From assembly GCF_014378415.1 (NCBI RefSeq), contig NZ_JACMNS010000001.1, positions 1 through 40,807 of the forward strand: a DNA stretch of 40,807 nt, in the 5' to 3' direction. The DNA is from Aquabacterium sp. (lineage in GTDB: Bacteria > Pseudomonadota > Gammaproteobacteria > Burkholderiales > Burkholderiaceae_C). The position numbers and the translations under genes are program-made. This document shows, piece after piece, positions 1 through 9,300 of this stretch. The first letter of the stretch is position 1. The number at the start of each line of letters is the position of its first letter. A model generated the notes under the pieces. The model was not told the DNA's origin, made no database searches, and was given only the letters and a program-made list of their open reading frames with translations.

Positions 1-164
1 GACGAGCCGGTGAATCCGCTCAGCCATTCGCGTGTCTGCCAGCGCTCGGGCAGGTATTCCGACAAATGCGGGTCGCTGCTGGGCACCAGGCAGGCTTGCC
101 AGCCTTGCTGGTTCATGTGTTGGCGCAAGGCCGCCAGGCGCTGAGGAATGGTCGAATAAGTCAT
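1..164 (-). CDS. Xaa-Pro aminopeptidase (M24B, PepP-type), N-terminal fragment cut by window edge
   Basis: Only the first 54 codons lie in the window, reading leftward from an ATG at 164; the ORF track omits it because it has no stop here. The translation begins MTYSTIPQRLAALRQHM and contains VPSSDPHLSEYLPERW followed by a GFTGS stretch. This is the signature of the creatinase-like N-terminal domain of aminopeptidase P, which removes N-terminal residues before proline using a dinuclear metal site. The metal-binding domain is outside the window. It lies 24 nt downstream of the NADH dehydrogenase stop on the same strand, so the two may be co-transcribed. The family is recognised with good confidence; the exact subtype is inferred. 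Confidence 0.8.
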   Translation of the reverse strand, partial: MTYSTIPQRLAALRQHMNQQGWQACLVPSSDPHLSEYLPERWQTREWLSGFTGS

Positions 165-188
165 GGCCCTATGTTGCCATGATCTGCA

Positions 189-1631
189 TCAGACCGGTGG
201 CGGCGGGGCCGGTGGCTCGCTGCGGGCAACCGTCTGATGGGTGTCTCGCAAATAGGGGGCTATGAAGATCCGTGCGTGCCGCTGCGAGGTGAAATAGGCC
301 CACGCCCAGTCCATGAACACGAGCATGCGGTTGCGAAAGCCGATCAGGAAATAGACATGCACGAACAACCAGAACAACCAGGCCGACAAGCCGCTGAACT
401 TGATCTTGATGGAGGTGAAGGGCACATCGACCGCTGCGATGGCCGCGCGTCGGCCAATGGTGGCCAGCGCCCCGTAGTCCAGGTAGCGAAAGGCCCCCGC
501 CTCCTTGCCCTGCAGGCGGCGGATGATGTTCTTCGCGGCTGTGCGGCCCATCTGCTTGGCGCCGGGGCTGACCCCCGGGACCACGGTGGGGTTCTTGGGG
601 TCGAGGTAGCTTTTGGCACTGGCCAGGTCGCCCACCACGTAGATGTTGGGGTGGCTGGCCAGGTTCAGTTCGGGCTGCACGATCACGCGTCCGGCGCGGT
701 CCACTTCGCAGCCCGTGCTTTTGGCCAGCGAGCGGCCCAGTGGCGAGGCGGCCACGCCGGCGGCCCAGATCACGGTGCGTGAGGGCAGGAAGTGCGAGAC
801 CGTCTGGCTGGTGCCGTCGGCGGCCACGTCCACCATGTCGTAGTGGATGCCAAACGCGGTGATGTTCGTCACCTTGGCGCCCACCAGCACTTCGACACCC
901 AGGTCCACCAGTTGTTCTTTCGCGCGTTGCGAGAGGTCGTCCGGGAAGCTGCCCAGCACCTTTGCGGCCCCTTCCAGCAAGATCACGCGGGCGCGCCGCG
1001 AATCGATGCGGCGGAACTCTGCATGCAAGGTGTGCTGGGCGATCTCCGAGAGCGTGCCGGCCATTTCGACGCCGGTCGGCCCCGCGCCCACGATGGCGAA
1101 GGTGAGCCAGGGCTCGCGTTTGGCCAAGTCGGTTTCGCGCTCCGCCTGCTCGAAAGCGGTCAGCACCCGACGGCGGATGGTGAAGGCGTCGCCCAGAGTC
1201 TTCAGGCCCGGAGCGTATTTGGCCCAGTCGTCACGGCCAAAATAGCTGTGCGTGGCGCCGGAGGCCAGGATCAAGTGGTCGAAATGCAGGTGTTCGCCAC
1301 CGTCCATCACCACGCAATTTGACGCGGTGTCAATCGACATCACCTCACCCATCAACACCGTCAGGTTGCCCCGTGCGATCTCGCCGCGCAGGATGTGCCG
1401 GATTGGGCCAGCAATGGCAGGGGCCGGCAGACCGGCTGTGGCCACTTGATAAAGCAGGGGCTGGAACAGGTGGTGGTTGGTCCGATCGACCACGATGATC
1501 TCGACCGCCGCCTTGGACAGCACCCTGGCCGCCTCCAGACCGCCGAAGCCACAACCGACGATGACGACGCGGGGCACGGCGGAGGTCTTGGCGGCGTCAG
1601 GAGTGGAGATGGCGTTGGTCGGTCGATTCAT
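189..1631 (-). CDS. ndh: Type II NADH:quinone oxidoreductase (NDH-2)
   Basis: Non-proton-pumping flavoprotein predicted to oxidise NADH and reduce quinone at the inner face of the cytoplasmic membrane. The 480-aa product has two Rossmann dinucleotide sites: VGCGFGG near residue 25 for FAD and VGAGPTGVEMAG near residue 180 for NADH. It also has the AAGVAASPLG segment and the second FAD-contact motif VVGDLA. The C-terminal part, including FWLFVHVYFLIGFRNR, is hydrophobic and amphipathic as expected for NDH-2 membrane anchoring. Length is slightly above the usual 430-450 aa because of a polar N-terminus and a proline-rich tail. A diguanylate cyclase gene lies 131 nt upstream on the same strand. 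A sulfide:quinone reductase-like role is less likely from the motif set. Confidence 0.88.
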   Translation of the reverse strand: MNRPTNAISTPDAAKTSAVPRVVIVGCGFGGLEAARVLSKAAVEIIVVDRTNHHLFQPLLYQVATAGLPAPAIAGPIRHILRGEIARGNLTVLMGEVMSIDTASNCVVMDGGEHLHFDHLILASGATHSYFGRDDWAKYAPGLKTLGDAFTIRRRVLTAFEQAERETDLAKREPWLTFAIVGAGPTGVEMAGTLSEIAQHTLHAEFRRIDSRRARVILLEGAAKVLGSFPDDLSQRAKEQLVDLGVEVLVGAKVTNITAFGIHYDMVDVAADGTSQTVSHFLPSRTVIWAAGVAASPLGRSLAKSTGCEVDRAGRVIVQPELNLASHPNIYVVGDLASAKSYLDPKNPTVVPGVSPGAKQMGRTAAKNIIRRLQGKEAGAFRYLDYGALATIGRRAAIAAVDVPFTSIKIKFSGLSAWLFWLFVHVYFLIGFRNRMLVFMDWAWAYFTSQRHARIFIAPYLRDTHQTVARSEPPAPPPPV

Positions 1632-1672
1632 GCAGGGCCGGTATGAAAAAGGGCGTTTGATCGGAATCAGTG

Positions 1673-1678
1673 TTTATA
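1673..1678 (-). promoter_or_regulatory. Candidate -10 element (TATAAA) upstream of ndh
   Basis: On the minus strand TATAAA lies 41 nt upstream of the ndh ATG, inside the 131-nt gap after the diguanylate cyclase gene. No good -35 hexamer is visible at 16-18 nt, so this is only a weak candidate for an independent ndh promoter. Confidence 0.25.
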
Positions 1679-1762
1679 CCAGCCGCCAATTGGCTCATGT
1701 GGCGCCGCACGTTCGTGGTGCATCCCTTGATCATGGGGACCGACTCGCCCTTTCACCCCAAA

Positions 1763-2932
1763 TCAAGTGCCTTGGGCGTGTTGCAACTCCGGTTGAAGAA
1801 GGTTCAGGATGAACCTGGCCTTGCCTGAACGTTTGGCCTCGTACATGGTTTCGTCGGCGCGCTGGCACAAGGTGCTGGCGTTGTCGCCCAAGATGAAGAG
1901 GGTGCCACCAATGCTGGGCGTGACCACCATCGATTGGCCTTTCAGGCAATGAGGCAAGCTCAATCGTTCAAGCATGCGGTTGCCAACGCGTTGCACCTCG
2001 TCCGGGTGGCCGGCGCCTTCGAGGATCACGGTGAACTCGTCACCAGACAAGCGGCACACGCAGTCGGTCAGGCGCACGCAGGCGTCCAGGCGCTGGCCGA
2101 CTTCCACCAGCAGTTGGTCGCCCACCGCGTGTCCGTGCAGGTCATTCACCGATTTGAAGCCGTCCAGGTCCACATAGAGCACCGCCAGGGTCTGAGGCTG
2201 GCGGCGGGCCCGCGACATGGCTTGCTGCAGGCGTTCGCCAAAAGCCCGGCGGTTGGGCAGCCCCGTCAGGCTGTCATGACGGGCTTGTTCTGCCAACACG
2301 CGCTGTTGTTGCTTGAGTGGCGTGATGTCGTTGAAAGTGCGGATGTGCTGGGTGATCTGGCTCGCCTCGTTGCGCAGGGCGGTCACGGTCAGGCAGGTGT
2401 CGATCTGCTGGCCATCGGCGCAGGTTTGAGCGCTTTCACCCGACCAGCGCAAGTCTGCTTCCAGCGAGCTGCGCACGCCGTTCAGGTGCGAGTCCCGCAA
2501 CGGCGCCATGCCCAGCAACTCGGCGCTGTGGCCCATGACTTCGGAAGGGCTCAGGCCCGTCATCGCCAAAAAAGCTGGGTTGACCATGACGATGCGGTCC
2601 AGCCCATCGCTCACCACCACGGCATCGCCACAGGCTTGCAGTACCCGTGACGACAAGTTCTGCAGCTTGGACGCCGGCTCTGCCATGGCGGGCACGCTGG
2701 CGGGCGCAGGCCCCGGCTTCGTCCACTGCTGGCGTTGCATTCGCCAGCATTGAAGCCCCAATAGGCTCAACAGCAGCAACGATCCGGCTTGAGTCACCAG
2801 ATTGGAAGAGGACGACAGCTCGTATCCGACACCCAGGGAGGCCAGCATGGGCAAAGCCAACACCCTGGCAGAAGGATGACGAAACCGATTGGGCGTCCCC
2901 ACGATCATCGTAAGGAACGAATTCATGGACAC
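1763..2932 (-). CDS. Membrane-associated PAS-GGDEF diguanylate cyclase
   Basis: Predicted to make cyclic di-GMP from two GTP. The 389-aa product has two N-terminal hydrophobic stretches (about residues 24-38 and 45-63), a PAS domain (about 95-210, with VMVNPAFLAMTG) and a GGDEF domain (about 220-380). The signature loop is SGDEF at 296-300, a variant found in active cyclases. RLTD at 287-290 sits exactly five residues before it, matching the RxxD inhibitory I-site, so product feedback is predicted. DSLTGLPNRRAF and VDLDGFKSVND are the usual GGDEF landmarks. No EAL domain is present. A second ATG lies two codons downstream. The gene is divergent from the Ser/Thr kinase, with a 128-nt shared upstream region. 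Confidence 0.9.
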   Translation of the reverse strand: MSMNSFLTMIVGTPNRFRHPSARVLALPMLASLGVGYELSSSSNLVTQAGSLLLLSLLGLQCWRMQRQQWTKPGPAPASVPAMAEPASKLQNLSSRVLQACGDAVVVSDGLDRIVMVNPAFLAMTGLSPSEVMGHSAELLGMAPLRDSHLNGVRSSLEADLRWSGESAQTCADGQQIDTCLTVTALRNEASQITQHIRTFNDITPLKQQQRVLAEQARHDSLTGLPNRRAFGERLQQAMSRARRQPQTLAVLYVDLDGFKSVNDLHGHAVGDQLLVEVGQRLDACVRLTDCVCRLSGDEFTVILEGAGHPDEVQRVGNRMLERLSLPHCLKGQSMVVTPSIGGTLFILGDNASTLCQRADETMYEAKRSGKARFILNLLQPELQHAQGT

Positions 2933-3060
2933 CCCGACTGCAAAGACAGCACCTCGATTTTCGGACTGATAGCGGTGAACTTAAGCGTTAAAAATGACCA
3001 TGAAAGCCGCCCATGCATGTGGAGTAAGCTGCATGACCCGACTGGAGATGCCCATTTGCC

Positions 3061-4650
3061 ATGCCCCCTGTAGCTGAGCACGACGCCCTGCCCACTGGCA
3101 CACGCCTTGGCGAGTTCGAGATTGAACGCGTGCTGGGCGTGGGCGGTTTCGGCATCGTGTACCTGGCTTTCGACCACGCGCTGCAGCGTCAGGTTGCCAT
3201 CAAGGAATACATGCCGGTGGCCTTGGCCGTCCGTGGGCAGGGCCTGGGGGTGAGCCTGCGCGCGGCCAGCCACGCCGACACCTTTGCCCTGGGATTGCGC
3301 TCGTTCATCAACGAAGCCCGCCTGCTGGCGCGGTTTGACCACCCCGCGCTGGTCAAGGTCTACCGCTTCTGGGAAGAGCACCGCACCGCCTACATGGTGA
3401 TGCCTTATTACCGTGGCCAGACGGTGCAGAACGCCCGCCGCGAGATGACGGTGCCACCGGATGAAAACTGGTTGCGCCACGTCATCGAGCCCGTGCTGGG
3501 CGCCTTGGATTGTCTGCACCGCGAGCAAGTCTTCCACCGCGACATCGCGCCCGACAACATCCTTTTGCTGGACGAGGGTGAGGGCGATGAAGGCCCGCGC
3601 CCCGTGCTGCTGGACCTGGGCGCGGCCCGCCACGTGATTGGCGACCACACCCAATCGCTGACCGCCATCCTCAAACCCAGTTTCGCGCCCATTGAGCAAT
3701 ACGCCGAGACCGTGCAGTTGCGCCAAGGAGCCTGGACCGACCTGTACGCCCTGGCGGCCGTGGTCCACTTTTGCATCACCGGCCGGCCACCCACGCCGGC
3801 CACCGCGCGCGCCGTGCACGACGACCTGCCCGGCCTGACCCAGATGAGCGAAGGCCTGGCCAGCGGCTTTGACCGGCACTACAGCAGCAGTTTCGTCAAC
3901 GCCATCGACCATGCCCTGGCGGTGCGCCCTCAAGACCGTCCTGATTCGGTCGCCGCTTGGCGCCAGGAGTTGTCGGGCATCGTCAATGTGGGCCAGCAGG
4001 GCCTGACCCAGGGCGATGGCTGGGTGCCGCAAACCGTGCTGGTTCGGCCCGCGGATGGTCAGAAGCCGGCAGGGCACGAGGCCGCCGACGCGCGTGCCTA
4101 CCTGACCACGATTCCCGCAGCCGGCACCTTGCGGGCACTGCCGAAATGGCCGGTCACGGTGGCCAAGGGCCAGAAGACCATCTCGCCCCCCACCTCGGAG
4201 TCGGCGCCGGCCAAGGGCATTGAATCAGCCCTGAACCGGCGTTGGGTCATGGGCATGGCCTTCGTGGTGGTGGTGGCAGCCTCCGGGCTTTGGGCGCAGC
4301 GAAACTCGACTCGTCCGCAGTCTCAAGACCTGCCGATGGGCGTCGCCACGGCCAGCGCGGCTGGTGCCAAAGCCAGCGTACCCGGCAAGCCAGTGGTGCC
4401 TGCCAAAGCGGCGGCGAAAAGTGAGGCCGGGCTTGAAGACGATCAAACCAGCAAAACGCGCAAGCGCACGGGCAGCAATGTTGCCGATGCATCGGAGCCG
4501 CTCAACCCCCGGCAGGCCTGCGGATCACGCACTTTCATCTCGCTGGCGATCTGCATGAAGCTGCATTGCTCGCGTCCTGCCTACGCCGGCCACGCCGAGT
4601 GCAAACGCATGACCGAGCAGGAGCAGGGGCAGCGGTCCGCGTTCCCCTGA
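3061..4650 (+). CDS. Membrane-anchored Ser/Thr protein kinase with C-terminal four-Cys module
   Basis: Eukaryotic-type kinase of 529 aa. The glycine loop is GVGGFG (26-31) and the ATP lysine is K48 in AIKEYMP. The catalytic loop is HRDIAPDN with H159 and D161, and the metal-binding motif is DLG with D185 in place of DFG. Ala replaces the usual catalytic-loop Lys (HRDxKPxN), as is also seen in tyrosine kinases, so activity is plausible. A Pro/Ala-rich linker leads to one membrane span (about 396-415, AFVVVVAASGLW). The tail after the span, presumably periplasmic, carries four cysteines spaced C-x10-C-x4-C-x10-C. The gene is divergent from a diguanylate cyclase and convergent with the exonuclease gene. 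The substrate is unknown. Confidence 0.88.
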   Translation: MPPVAEHDALPTGTRLGEFEIERVLGVGGFGIVYLAFDHALQRQVAIKEYMPVALAVRGQGLGVSLRAASHADTFALGLRSFINEARLLARFDHPALVKVYRFWEEHRTAYMVMPYYRGQTVQNARREMTVPPDENWLRHVIEPVLGALDCLHREQVFHRDIAPDNILLLDEGEGDEGPRPVLLDLGAARHVIGDHTQSLTAILKPSFAPIEQYAETVQLRQGAWTDLYALAAVVHFCITGRPPTPATARAVHDDLPGLTQMSEGLASGFDRHYSSSFVNAIDHALAVRPQDRPDSVAAWRQELSGIVNVGQQGLTQGDGWVPQTVLVRPADGQKPAGHEAADARAYLTTIPAAGTLRALPKWPVTVAKGQKTISPPTSESAPAKGIESALNRRWVMGMAFVVVVAASGLWAQRNSTRPQSQDLPMGVATASAAGAKASVPGKPVVPAKAAAKSEAGLEDDQTSKTRKRTGSNVADASEPLNPRQACGSRTFISLAICMKLHCSRPAYAGHAECKRMTEQEQGQRSAFP

Positions 4651-4662
4651 GCCTGAGCTTGA

Positions 4663-5193
4663 TCAGGCCGCGGCGGCTTGCTGTCTCAAGGCCTTCAAGG
4701 TGGATTGCAGCAGGCGCGCGTCCGAGCTGGCGCGGTGCCGCTGCAGGATCATGCCCATGGCCACTTGGCCTTTGAGTTCGTGCCAGGTGGCGGCCTCGCT
4801 TTCCGAAAGCAGTGCGCGCAGGTTTTCCAGCTTGAAATGCGGCGTGCGGTCGGCGGCGTCAAACAGGCGGTTCAGCCAGGTGTAGTCGTGTGCCCAGGCG
4901 TCCGAGTAGACGACCATGCCTTCCAGCCAGTCGTTCAGGGCATCGGCCACCTCCAGGGCAGAGCGACCATGACGCTCCAGGTTGTCGCGCGTGATGTGGT
5001 GAACGGCCGCTGCGCTGGGGTCCCAGTGTTGCCACTCGGGTTCGGGCTTGACCAGGCTGCACCAGGATCGGCCATCGGGCATCACGATCCCCACTTCAAT
5101 TGGGTAGCTGCCCAAGCCGAACCCGGACGCCTCGATGTCGAGGACGGGCGGGGGGTAGTCAACGGAGGCAAAGGTGGGCATGAACGACGACAT
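4663..5193 (-). CDS. DnaQ-like 3'-5' exonuclease (DEDDh)
   Basis: 176-aa single-domain nuclease. All three Exo motifs are visible: DIEASGFG near residue 19 (Exo I, D-x-E), HDYTWLNRLFD (Exo II) and HRASSDARLL (Exo III). The histidine in Exo III places it in the DEDDh subgroup with DnaQ, RNase T and related enzymes. The short length and lack of a polymerase-binding extension argue against it being the replicative epsilon subunit. Substrate (DNA or RNA) cannot be told from sequence. An alternative start at 5181 would remove four residues. It ends 12 nt from the convergent kinase gene and lies 49 nt downstream of the FemAB-like gene, possibly in one transcript. Confidence 0.8.
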   Translation of the reverse strand: MSSFMPTFASVDYPPPVLDIEASGFGLGSYPIEVGIVMPDGRSWCSLVKPEPEWQHWDPSAAAVHHITRDNLERHGRSALEVADALNDWLEGMVVYSDAWAHDYTWLNRLFDAADRTPHFKLENLRALLSESEAATWHELKGQVAMGMILQRHRASSDARLLQSTLKALRQQAAAA

Positions 5194-5242
5194 CTGGACC
5201 CTGGTGCTTGTTGGGTTATTCAGACCCTAGTCTCGCACTCGT

Positions 5243-6460
5243 TTAATCGGGTGCATCCAAGGGTTTGAACGGTTTTCGGTCATCCAATTCATCGATGTAG
5301 TGCTGAATTTGCTGGCCTTCACGATGCAAAAAATCAGCCACAGCCTGTTTGAAGCCCGGGTGGGCCAACCAGTGCACCGACTGCGTGGGAGTTCCCAGCA
5401 GGCCACGTGCCAGCTTGTGTTCGCCTTGGGCACCCCCCTCGAAACGCTGGTAGCCCTTGGCGATGCACCAGGCCATGGGTTGGTAATAACAAGCCTCGAA
5501 ATGCAGGCAGGACACGGTGCTCAGCGCTCCCCAATAGCGACCGTAGGCCAGACCCTGTTCGGTGTCCACCGCCAGCAAGGCGCAGGCCATGCGCTCGCCC
5601 TCGCGGCTGGCCACGAACAGCACCCAGTCTTGCGGGCGTGATTCGCTGGCCAGGCGCCAGAACTCACGGCTCAGGTAGGGCTGTTGCCCGTGCTGCCAAT
5701 AGGTCTGCGTGTAGCAGCGGTGAAAGAAATCCCAATCGGCCTCCAGGATCTGCGCGCCCTCCAGCACCTCGAAGCTCACCCCGGCGTCGCGCACCTTGCG
5801 CCGTTCCTGGTGGATCTTCTTGCGCTTGTCGCGGTGCAGGCTGGCCAGGAAATCCTCGTAGTCAAAGTAAGGTTCGCCCTGGCGGTTTTGCCAGTGGAAC
5901 TGCACGCCATGGCGTGCCAGCCAACCTTGCGCCTTGGCGGCCTCGGCCTCCTGATCAGACACGAACAGGATGTGGGCCGATGACCAGGCTTGCTGTTGCA
6001 CCTGCTGGCTGATCGCCTGCAGCAATGCTTCACGCAAGGCTTGCTGGGCACCGGGCGCGGCCGCCGGGTTGACCAGCAGACGTGGCCCCGGCACCGGCGA
6101 GAACGGTACCGCGCCCAGCAATTTGGGGAAGTAGCTCGCCCCCGCGGCACCAAAGGCCCGGTCATGCGCATCGGCCCAAGCCCAGTCAAACACATACTCA
6201 CCATAAGAGTGCGACTTGGCGAAGGTGGCGCAGGCGGCCACCAATTGGCCGGTGGCGTCGTGCAGCGTCAAGAACAGCGGCTGCCAGCCTGTTTTGGCGC
6301 AAGCACTGCCACTGTCCACCATGGCCGACAAAAAGCCGTGGCGCATGAACGGAGTGCCGCCCGGGATGCCGGCCACCAGCCGATCCCACTGCGTTGCATC
6401 GATGGCACCAGGGTGATCGTGCCATTGCGCCGTCAGGTCCAGGGTGAGGGCGGCTACCAT
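5243..6460 (-). CDS. FemAB-like / GNAT-fold protein (PF04339, formerly DUF482)
   Basis: 405-aa cytoplasmic protein recognised as the PF04339 family, which is related to the FemA/FemB peptidoglycan aminoacyltransferases and GNAT enzymes. Diagnostic stretches are LHRDKRKKIHQERRKV in the middle and FEGGAQGEHKLARG near residue 345. No member has a firmly assigned reaction that I know of, so acyl or aminoacyl transfer is only inferred from the fold. The start at 6460 is divergent from nadE across a 48-nt gap that must hold both control regions. The exonuclease gene follows 49 nt downstream. Confidence 0.8.
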   Translation of the reverse strand: MVAALTLDLTAQWHDHPGAIDATQWDRLVAGIPGGTPFMRHGFLSAMVDSGSACAKTGWQPLFLTLHDATGQLVAACATFAKSHSYGEYVFDWAWADAHDRAFGAAGASYFPKLLGAVPFSPVPGPRLLVNPAAAPGAQQALREALLQAISQQVQQQAWSSAHILFVSDQEAEAAKAQGWLARHGVQFHWQNRQGEPYFDYEDFLASLHRDKRKKIHQERRKVRDAGVSFEVLEGAQILEADWDFFHRCYTQTYWQHGQQPYLSREFWRLASESRPQDWVLFVASREGERMACALLAVDTEQGLAYGRYWGALSTVSCLHFEACYYQPMAWCIAKGYQRFEGGAQGEHKLARGLLGTPTQSVHWLAHPGFKQAVADFLHREGQQIQHYIDELDDRKPFKPLDAPD

Positions 6461-6508
6461 GTTGACCTGCGCGCATCCGGCGCGCCATCATGGGTTGTCG
6501 TTTTGATC

Positions 6509-8227
6509 ATGAGTTCCGTTTCAATCATTGCGTCGCCAGTGTCCGCCACCGTGCCCTTGTCCGTGGCCCTGCTGCAATTCAACCCCACGGTGGGTGACTT
6601 GGCCGGCAACGCCCGCCAGATCATTGAAGGCAGCCTGCAAGCCTACACCGAGGGGGCCCGCCTGATCGTCACGCCTGAGCTGGCTTTGTGTGGCTACCCA
6701 CCTGAAGACCTGCTGATGCGCCCGGCCTTCTTGATCGCTTGTGACGCGGCAGTCCAGGACATCGCGCGCGCGCTGGCCCATTTGCCTGATCTGCACCTGG
6801 TGCTGGGTCATCCCCGCGCTGGTCAGGCCGAAGAGATCCGCACCCGCTCGGTGTCGGCCCCCAGCCTGCTCAACGCGGCCTCGGTGCTGAACGCCGGCCA
6901 GCTCATTGCCAGCTACGCCAAGCGCGAGCTGCCCAACTACCAGGTGTTCGACGAGCGACGCTATTTCGTCAGCGGGCGCGAGGCTGGCCTGGGCGCGGTG
7001 GTGATCGACGTGGGCGAGTGGCGCGTGGGCCTGTTGATCTGCGAAGACGCCTGGTTTGACGAGCCCGCCTTGTCGGCCAAGGCGCTGGGCGCGCAGGCCT
7101 TGGTGGTCATCAATGCCTCGCCCTTCCACGCTGGCAAACGCGCCGAGCGGGAAGCCAGCATGGCCGAGCGGGCCCGCCAGACGGGCCTGCCTTTGCTCTA
7201 TGCCCACCAGGTCGGGGGGCAGGATGAAGTCGTTTTCGACGGCGCCTCTTTCGCGGTCGATGCGCAAGGCCAGGTCCAGGCCCGTGCCCCCAGTTTTGAA
7301 GCCGCCACCTTGCACGTCACGCTCCAGCCCGGCGGCGCGGTCCAGGGCCCGATTGCTGATCACTTGTCGACCGAGGCCGAGATCTGGGCGGCGCTGGTGT
7401 GTGGCGTGCGCGACTACATCGGCAAAAACGGCTTTCCCGGCATCATCATTGGCCTGTCGGGCGGCATCGATTCGGCGTTGGTCCTGGCGATAGCGGTCGA
7501 TGCCCTGGGCGCCGACAAGGTCCGCACCGTGATGATGCCCTCGCCCTACACGGCCGACATCTCGTGGATCGACGCGCGCGACATGGCCGACCGGTTGCAC
7601 GTTCAGCACGACGAGATCGCCATCGCCCCGATGTTCGACGACTTCAAGGCCTCGCTGGCGCCGCTGTTCGCGGGCCGTGCCGAGGACACCACCGAAGAGA
7701 ACATCCAGGCCCGCATCCGGGGCACCTTGCTGATGGCCTTGTCCAACAAGATGGGCGCCATCGTGTTGACCACGGGCAATAAAAGTGAGTTGGCCACGGG
7801 CTATTGCACGCTGTATGGCGACATGGCGGGCGGCTTCGCCGTCATCAAGGACCTGGCCAAAACGCTGGTCTACAAGCTCTCGCGCTGGCGCAACGAACAG
7901 GCCGTGGCTGCCGGCCAGGTCGAGCCCATCCCCGAGCGCATCATCACGCGGCCGCCATCGGCCGAATTGCGCCCCGACCAGACCGACCAGGACAGCCTGC
8001 CACCCTACGAGGTGCTGGACGCCATCCTGGAACGCTACATGGAACATGACCAGTCCATCGAGGACATCGTGGCGGCGGGATTCAAGCGCGCCGACGTGGA
8101 CCAGGTCACCCGGCTCATCAAGGTCAATGAGTACAAGCGCCGCCAAGCCCCAGTTGGGGTGCGCATCACGCACCGTGCATTTGGCCGGGATTGGCGTTAT
8201 CCAATCACCTCCAAGTTCCGCGCCTGA
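6509..8227 (+). CDS. nadE: Glutamine-dependent NAD+ synthetase
   Basis: Last step of NAD synthesis: deamido-NAD + ATP + glutamine gives NAD. The 572-aa product has an N-terminal nitrilase-type glutaminase domain with the Glu-Lys-Cys triad visible in TPELALCGYPP, KRELPNYQVFDE and LICEDAW. The C-terminal synthetase domain has the PP-loop motif GLSGGIDSALV and the TTGNKSELATGYCTLYGD segment. The ORF track starts this frame at 5990, but the first 173 codons run antisense to the FemAB-like gene. The ATG at 6509, followed directly by the conserved domain, is the sensible start. The PII gene glnB follows 63 nt downstream. Confidence 0.93.
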   Translation: MSSVSIIASPVSATVPLSVALLQFNPTVGDLAGNARQIIEGSLQAYTEGARLIVTPELALCGYPPEDLLMRPAFLIACDAAVQDIARALAHLPDLHLVLGHPRAGQAEEIRTRSVSAPSLLNAASVLNAGQLIASYAKRELPNYQVFDERRYFVSGREAGLGAVVIDVGEWRVGLLICEDAWFDEPALSAKALGAQALVVINASPFHAGKRAEREASMAERARQTGLPLLYAHQVGGQDEVVFDGASFAVDAQGQVQARAPSFEAATLHVTLQPGGAVQGPIADHLSTEAEIWAALVCGVRDYIGKNGFPGIIIGLSGGIDSALVLAIAVDALGADKVRTVMMPSPYTADISWIDARDMADRLHVQHDEIAIAPMFDDFKASLAPLFAGRAEDTTEENIQARIRGTLLMALSNKMGAIVLTTGNKSELATGYCTLYGDMAGGFAVIKDLAKTLVYKLSRWRNEQAVAAGQVEPIPERIITRPPSAELRPDQTDQDSLPPYEVLDAILERYMEHDQSIEDIVAAGFKRADVDQVTRLIKVNEYKRRQAPVGVRITHRAFGRDWRYPITSKFRA

Positions 8228-8251
8228 CGATAATCAAGCGATCGTGCTTAA

Positions 8252-8629
<378 letters not shown>

Positions 8630-8656
8630 GGCAGGGCCGCCCCAGCGGCGGTCAAT

Positions 8657-9289
8657 TCAGACGTCAGGCGATACGCCGCCTGGGCCGATTTCGTTCGCGC
8701 CCGGCGGCGTTTGCTTTTGGGCGTCCAGGGCCTTGAGCCGCAGTGCGTCGGCCTGCAACTGGTCCAGCAGGCTGCCGGCTTGCGTGTCCAGCAGCAGCAA
8801 CTCTTGAACGTCGGGCCATAAAAAGCCGCCATCTCGGCTGCGGTCGATGAACTTCAGCAAGTCGTCGTAGTAGCCGGCTGTATTGAGCAGGCCCACTGGT
8901 TTCTGGTGGTAACCCAGTTGCCGCCAAGTCCAGACCTCGAAGATCTCTTCCATGGTGCCGATGCCGCCAGGCAGCGCCACAAAGGCATCGGATTGCATGG
9001 CCATGCTGTGCTTGCGCTCGTGCATGGTGTCGACCACCTGCAAGTCAGTCAGGCCCGAGTGGCCCAGCTCGCGTTGCACCAGCCGGTGGGGGATCACACC
9101 GATCACCGAAGCCCCGTGTTCCAGGGCCGCATCGGCCACGGCGCCCATCAGGCCCGTGCTGCCACCGCCGTACACCAGTTGCCAGCCTCGCAGGCCGATC
9201 TCGCGGCCCACCTCTCGGGCGGCGGCTTCAAAGGCCGGCTCGTTGCCCGTGCGGGAACCGCAGTAAACGCACACTGAAAAAGCAGCCAT
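8657..9289 (-). CDS. LOG-family nucleoside 5'-monophosphate phosphoribohydrolase (TIGR00730)
   Basis: 210-aa Rossmann-fold protein beginning MAAFSVCVYCGSRTG. It carries GGGSTGLMG and the signature PGGIGTMEEIFE, the catalytic and nucleotide-binding motif of LOG enzymes. These release a free base and ribose 5-phosphate from nucleoside monophosphates; the plant members activate cytokinins, and many bacterial ones act on AMP or have unclear roles. The ORF track extends the frame upstream to 9901, but that part overlaps the RDD gene on the same strand and has no homologous character, so the start is set at 9289. It lies 11 nt after the RDD gene and ends close to the convergent glnB. Confidence 0.87.
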   Translation of the reverse strand: MAAFSVCVYCGSRTGNEPAFEAAAREVGREIGLRGWQLVYGGGSTGLMGAVADAALEHGASVIGVIPHRLVQRELGHSGLTDLQVVDTMHERKHSMAMQSDAFVALPGGIGTMEEIFEVWTWRQLGYHQKPVGLLNTAGYYDDLLKFIDRSRDGGFLWPDVQELLLLDTQAGSLLDQLQADALRLKALDAQKQTPPGANEIGPGGVSPDV

Positions 9290-9300
9290 GGGTGAAGAGC

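Noticed and set aside
2923-4077. 384-aa minus-strand ORF opposite the kinase
   Set aside because: Antisense shadow of the kinase catalytic domain with no recognisable features.
5990-6508. N-terminal extension of nadE in the ORF track
   Set aside because: It reads antisense through the FemAB-like gene; the conserved glutaminase domain begins after the ATG at 6509.
6521-8173. 550-aa minus-strand ORF opposite nadE
   Set aside because: Antisense shadow; the His/Gln/Gly-rich translation is typical of reversed GC-rich coding sequence.
8630-8656. Terminator between glnB and the LOG gene
   Set aside because: GCCGC/GCGGC can pair near 8638-8651, but there is no T run on either strand.
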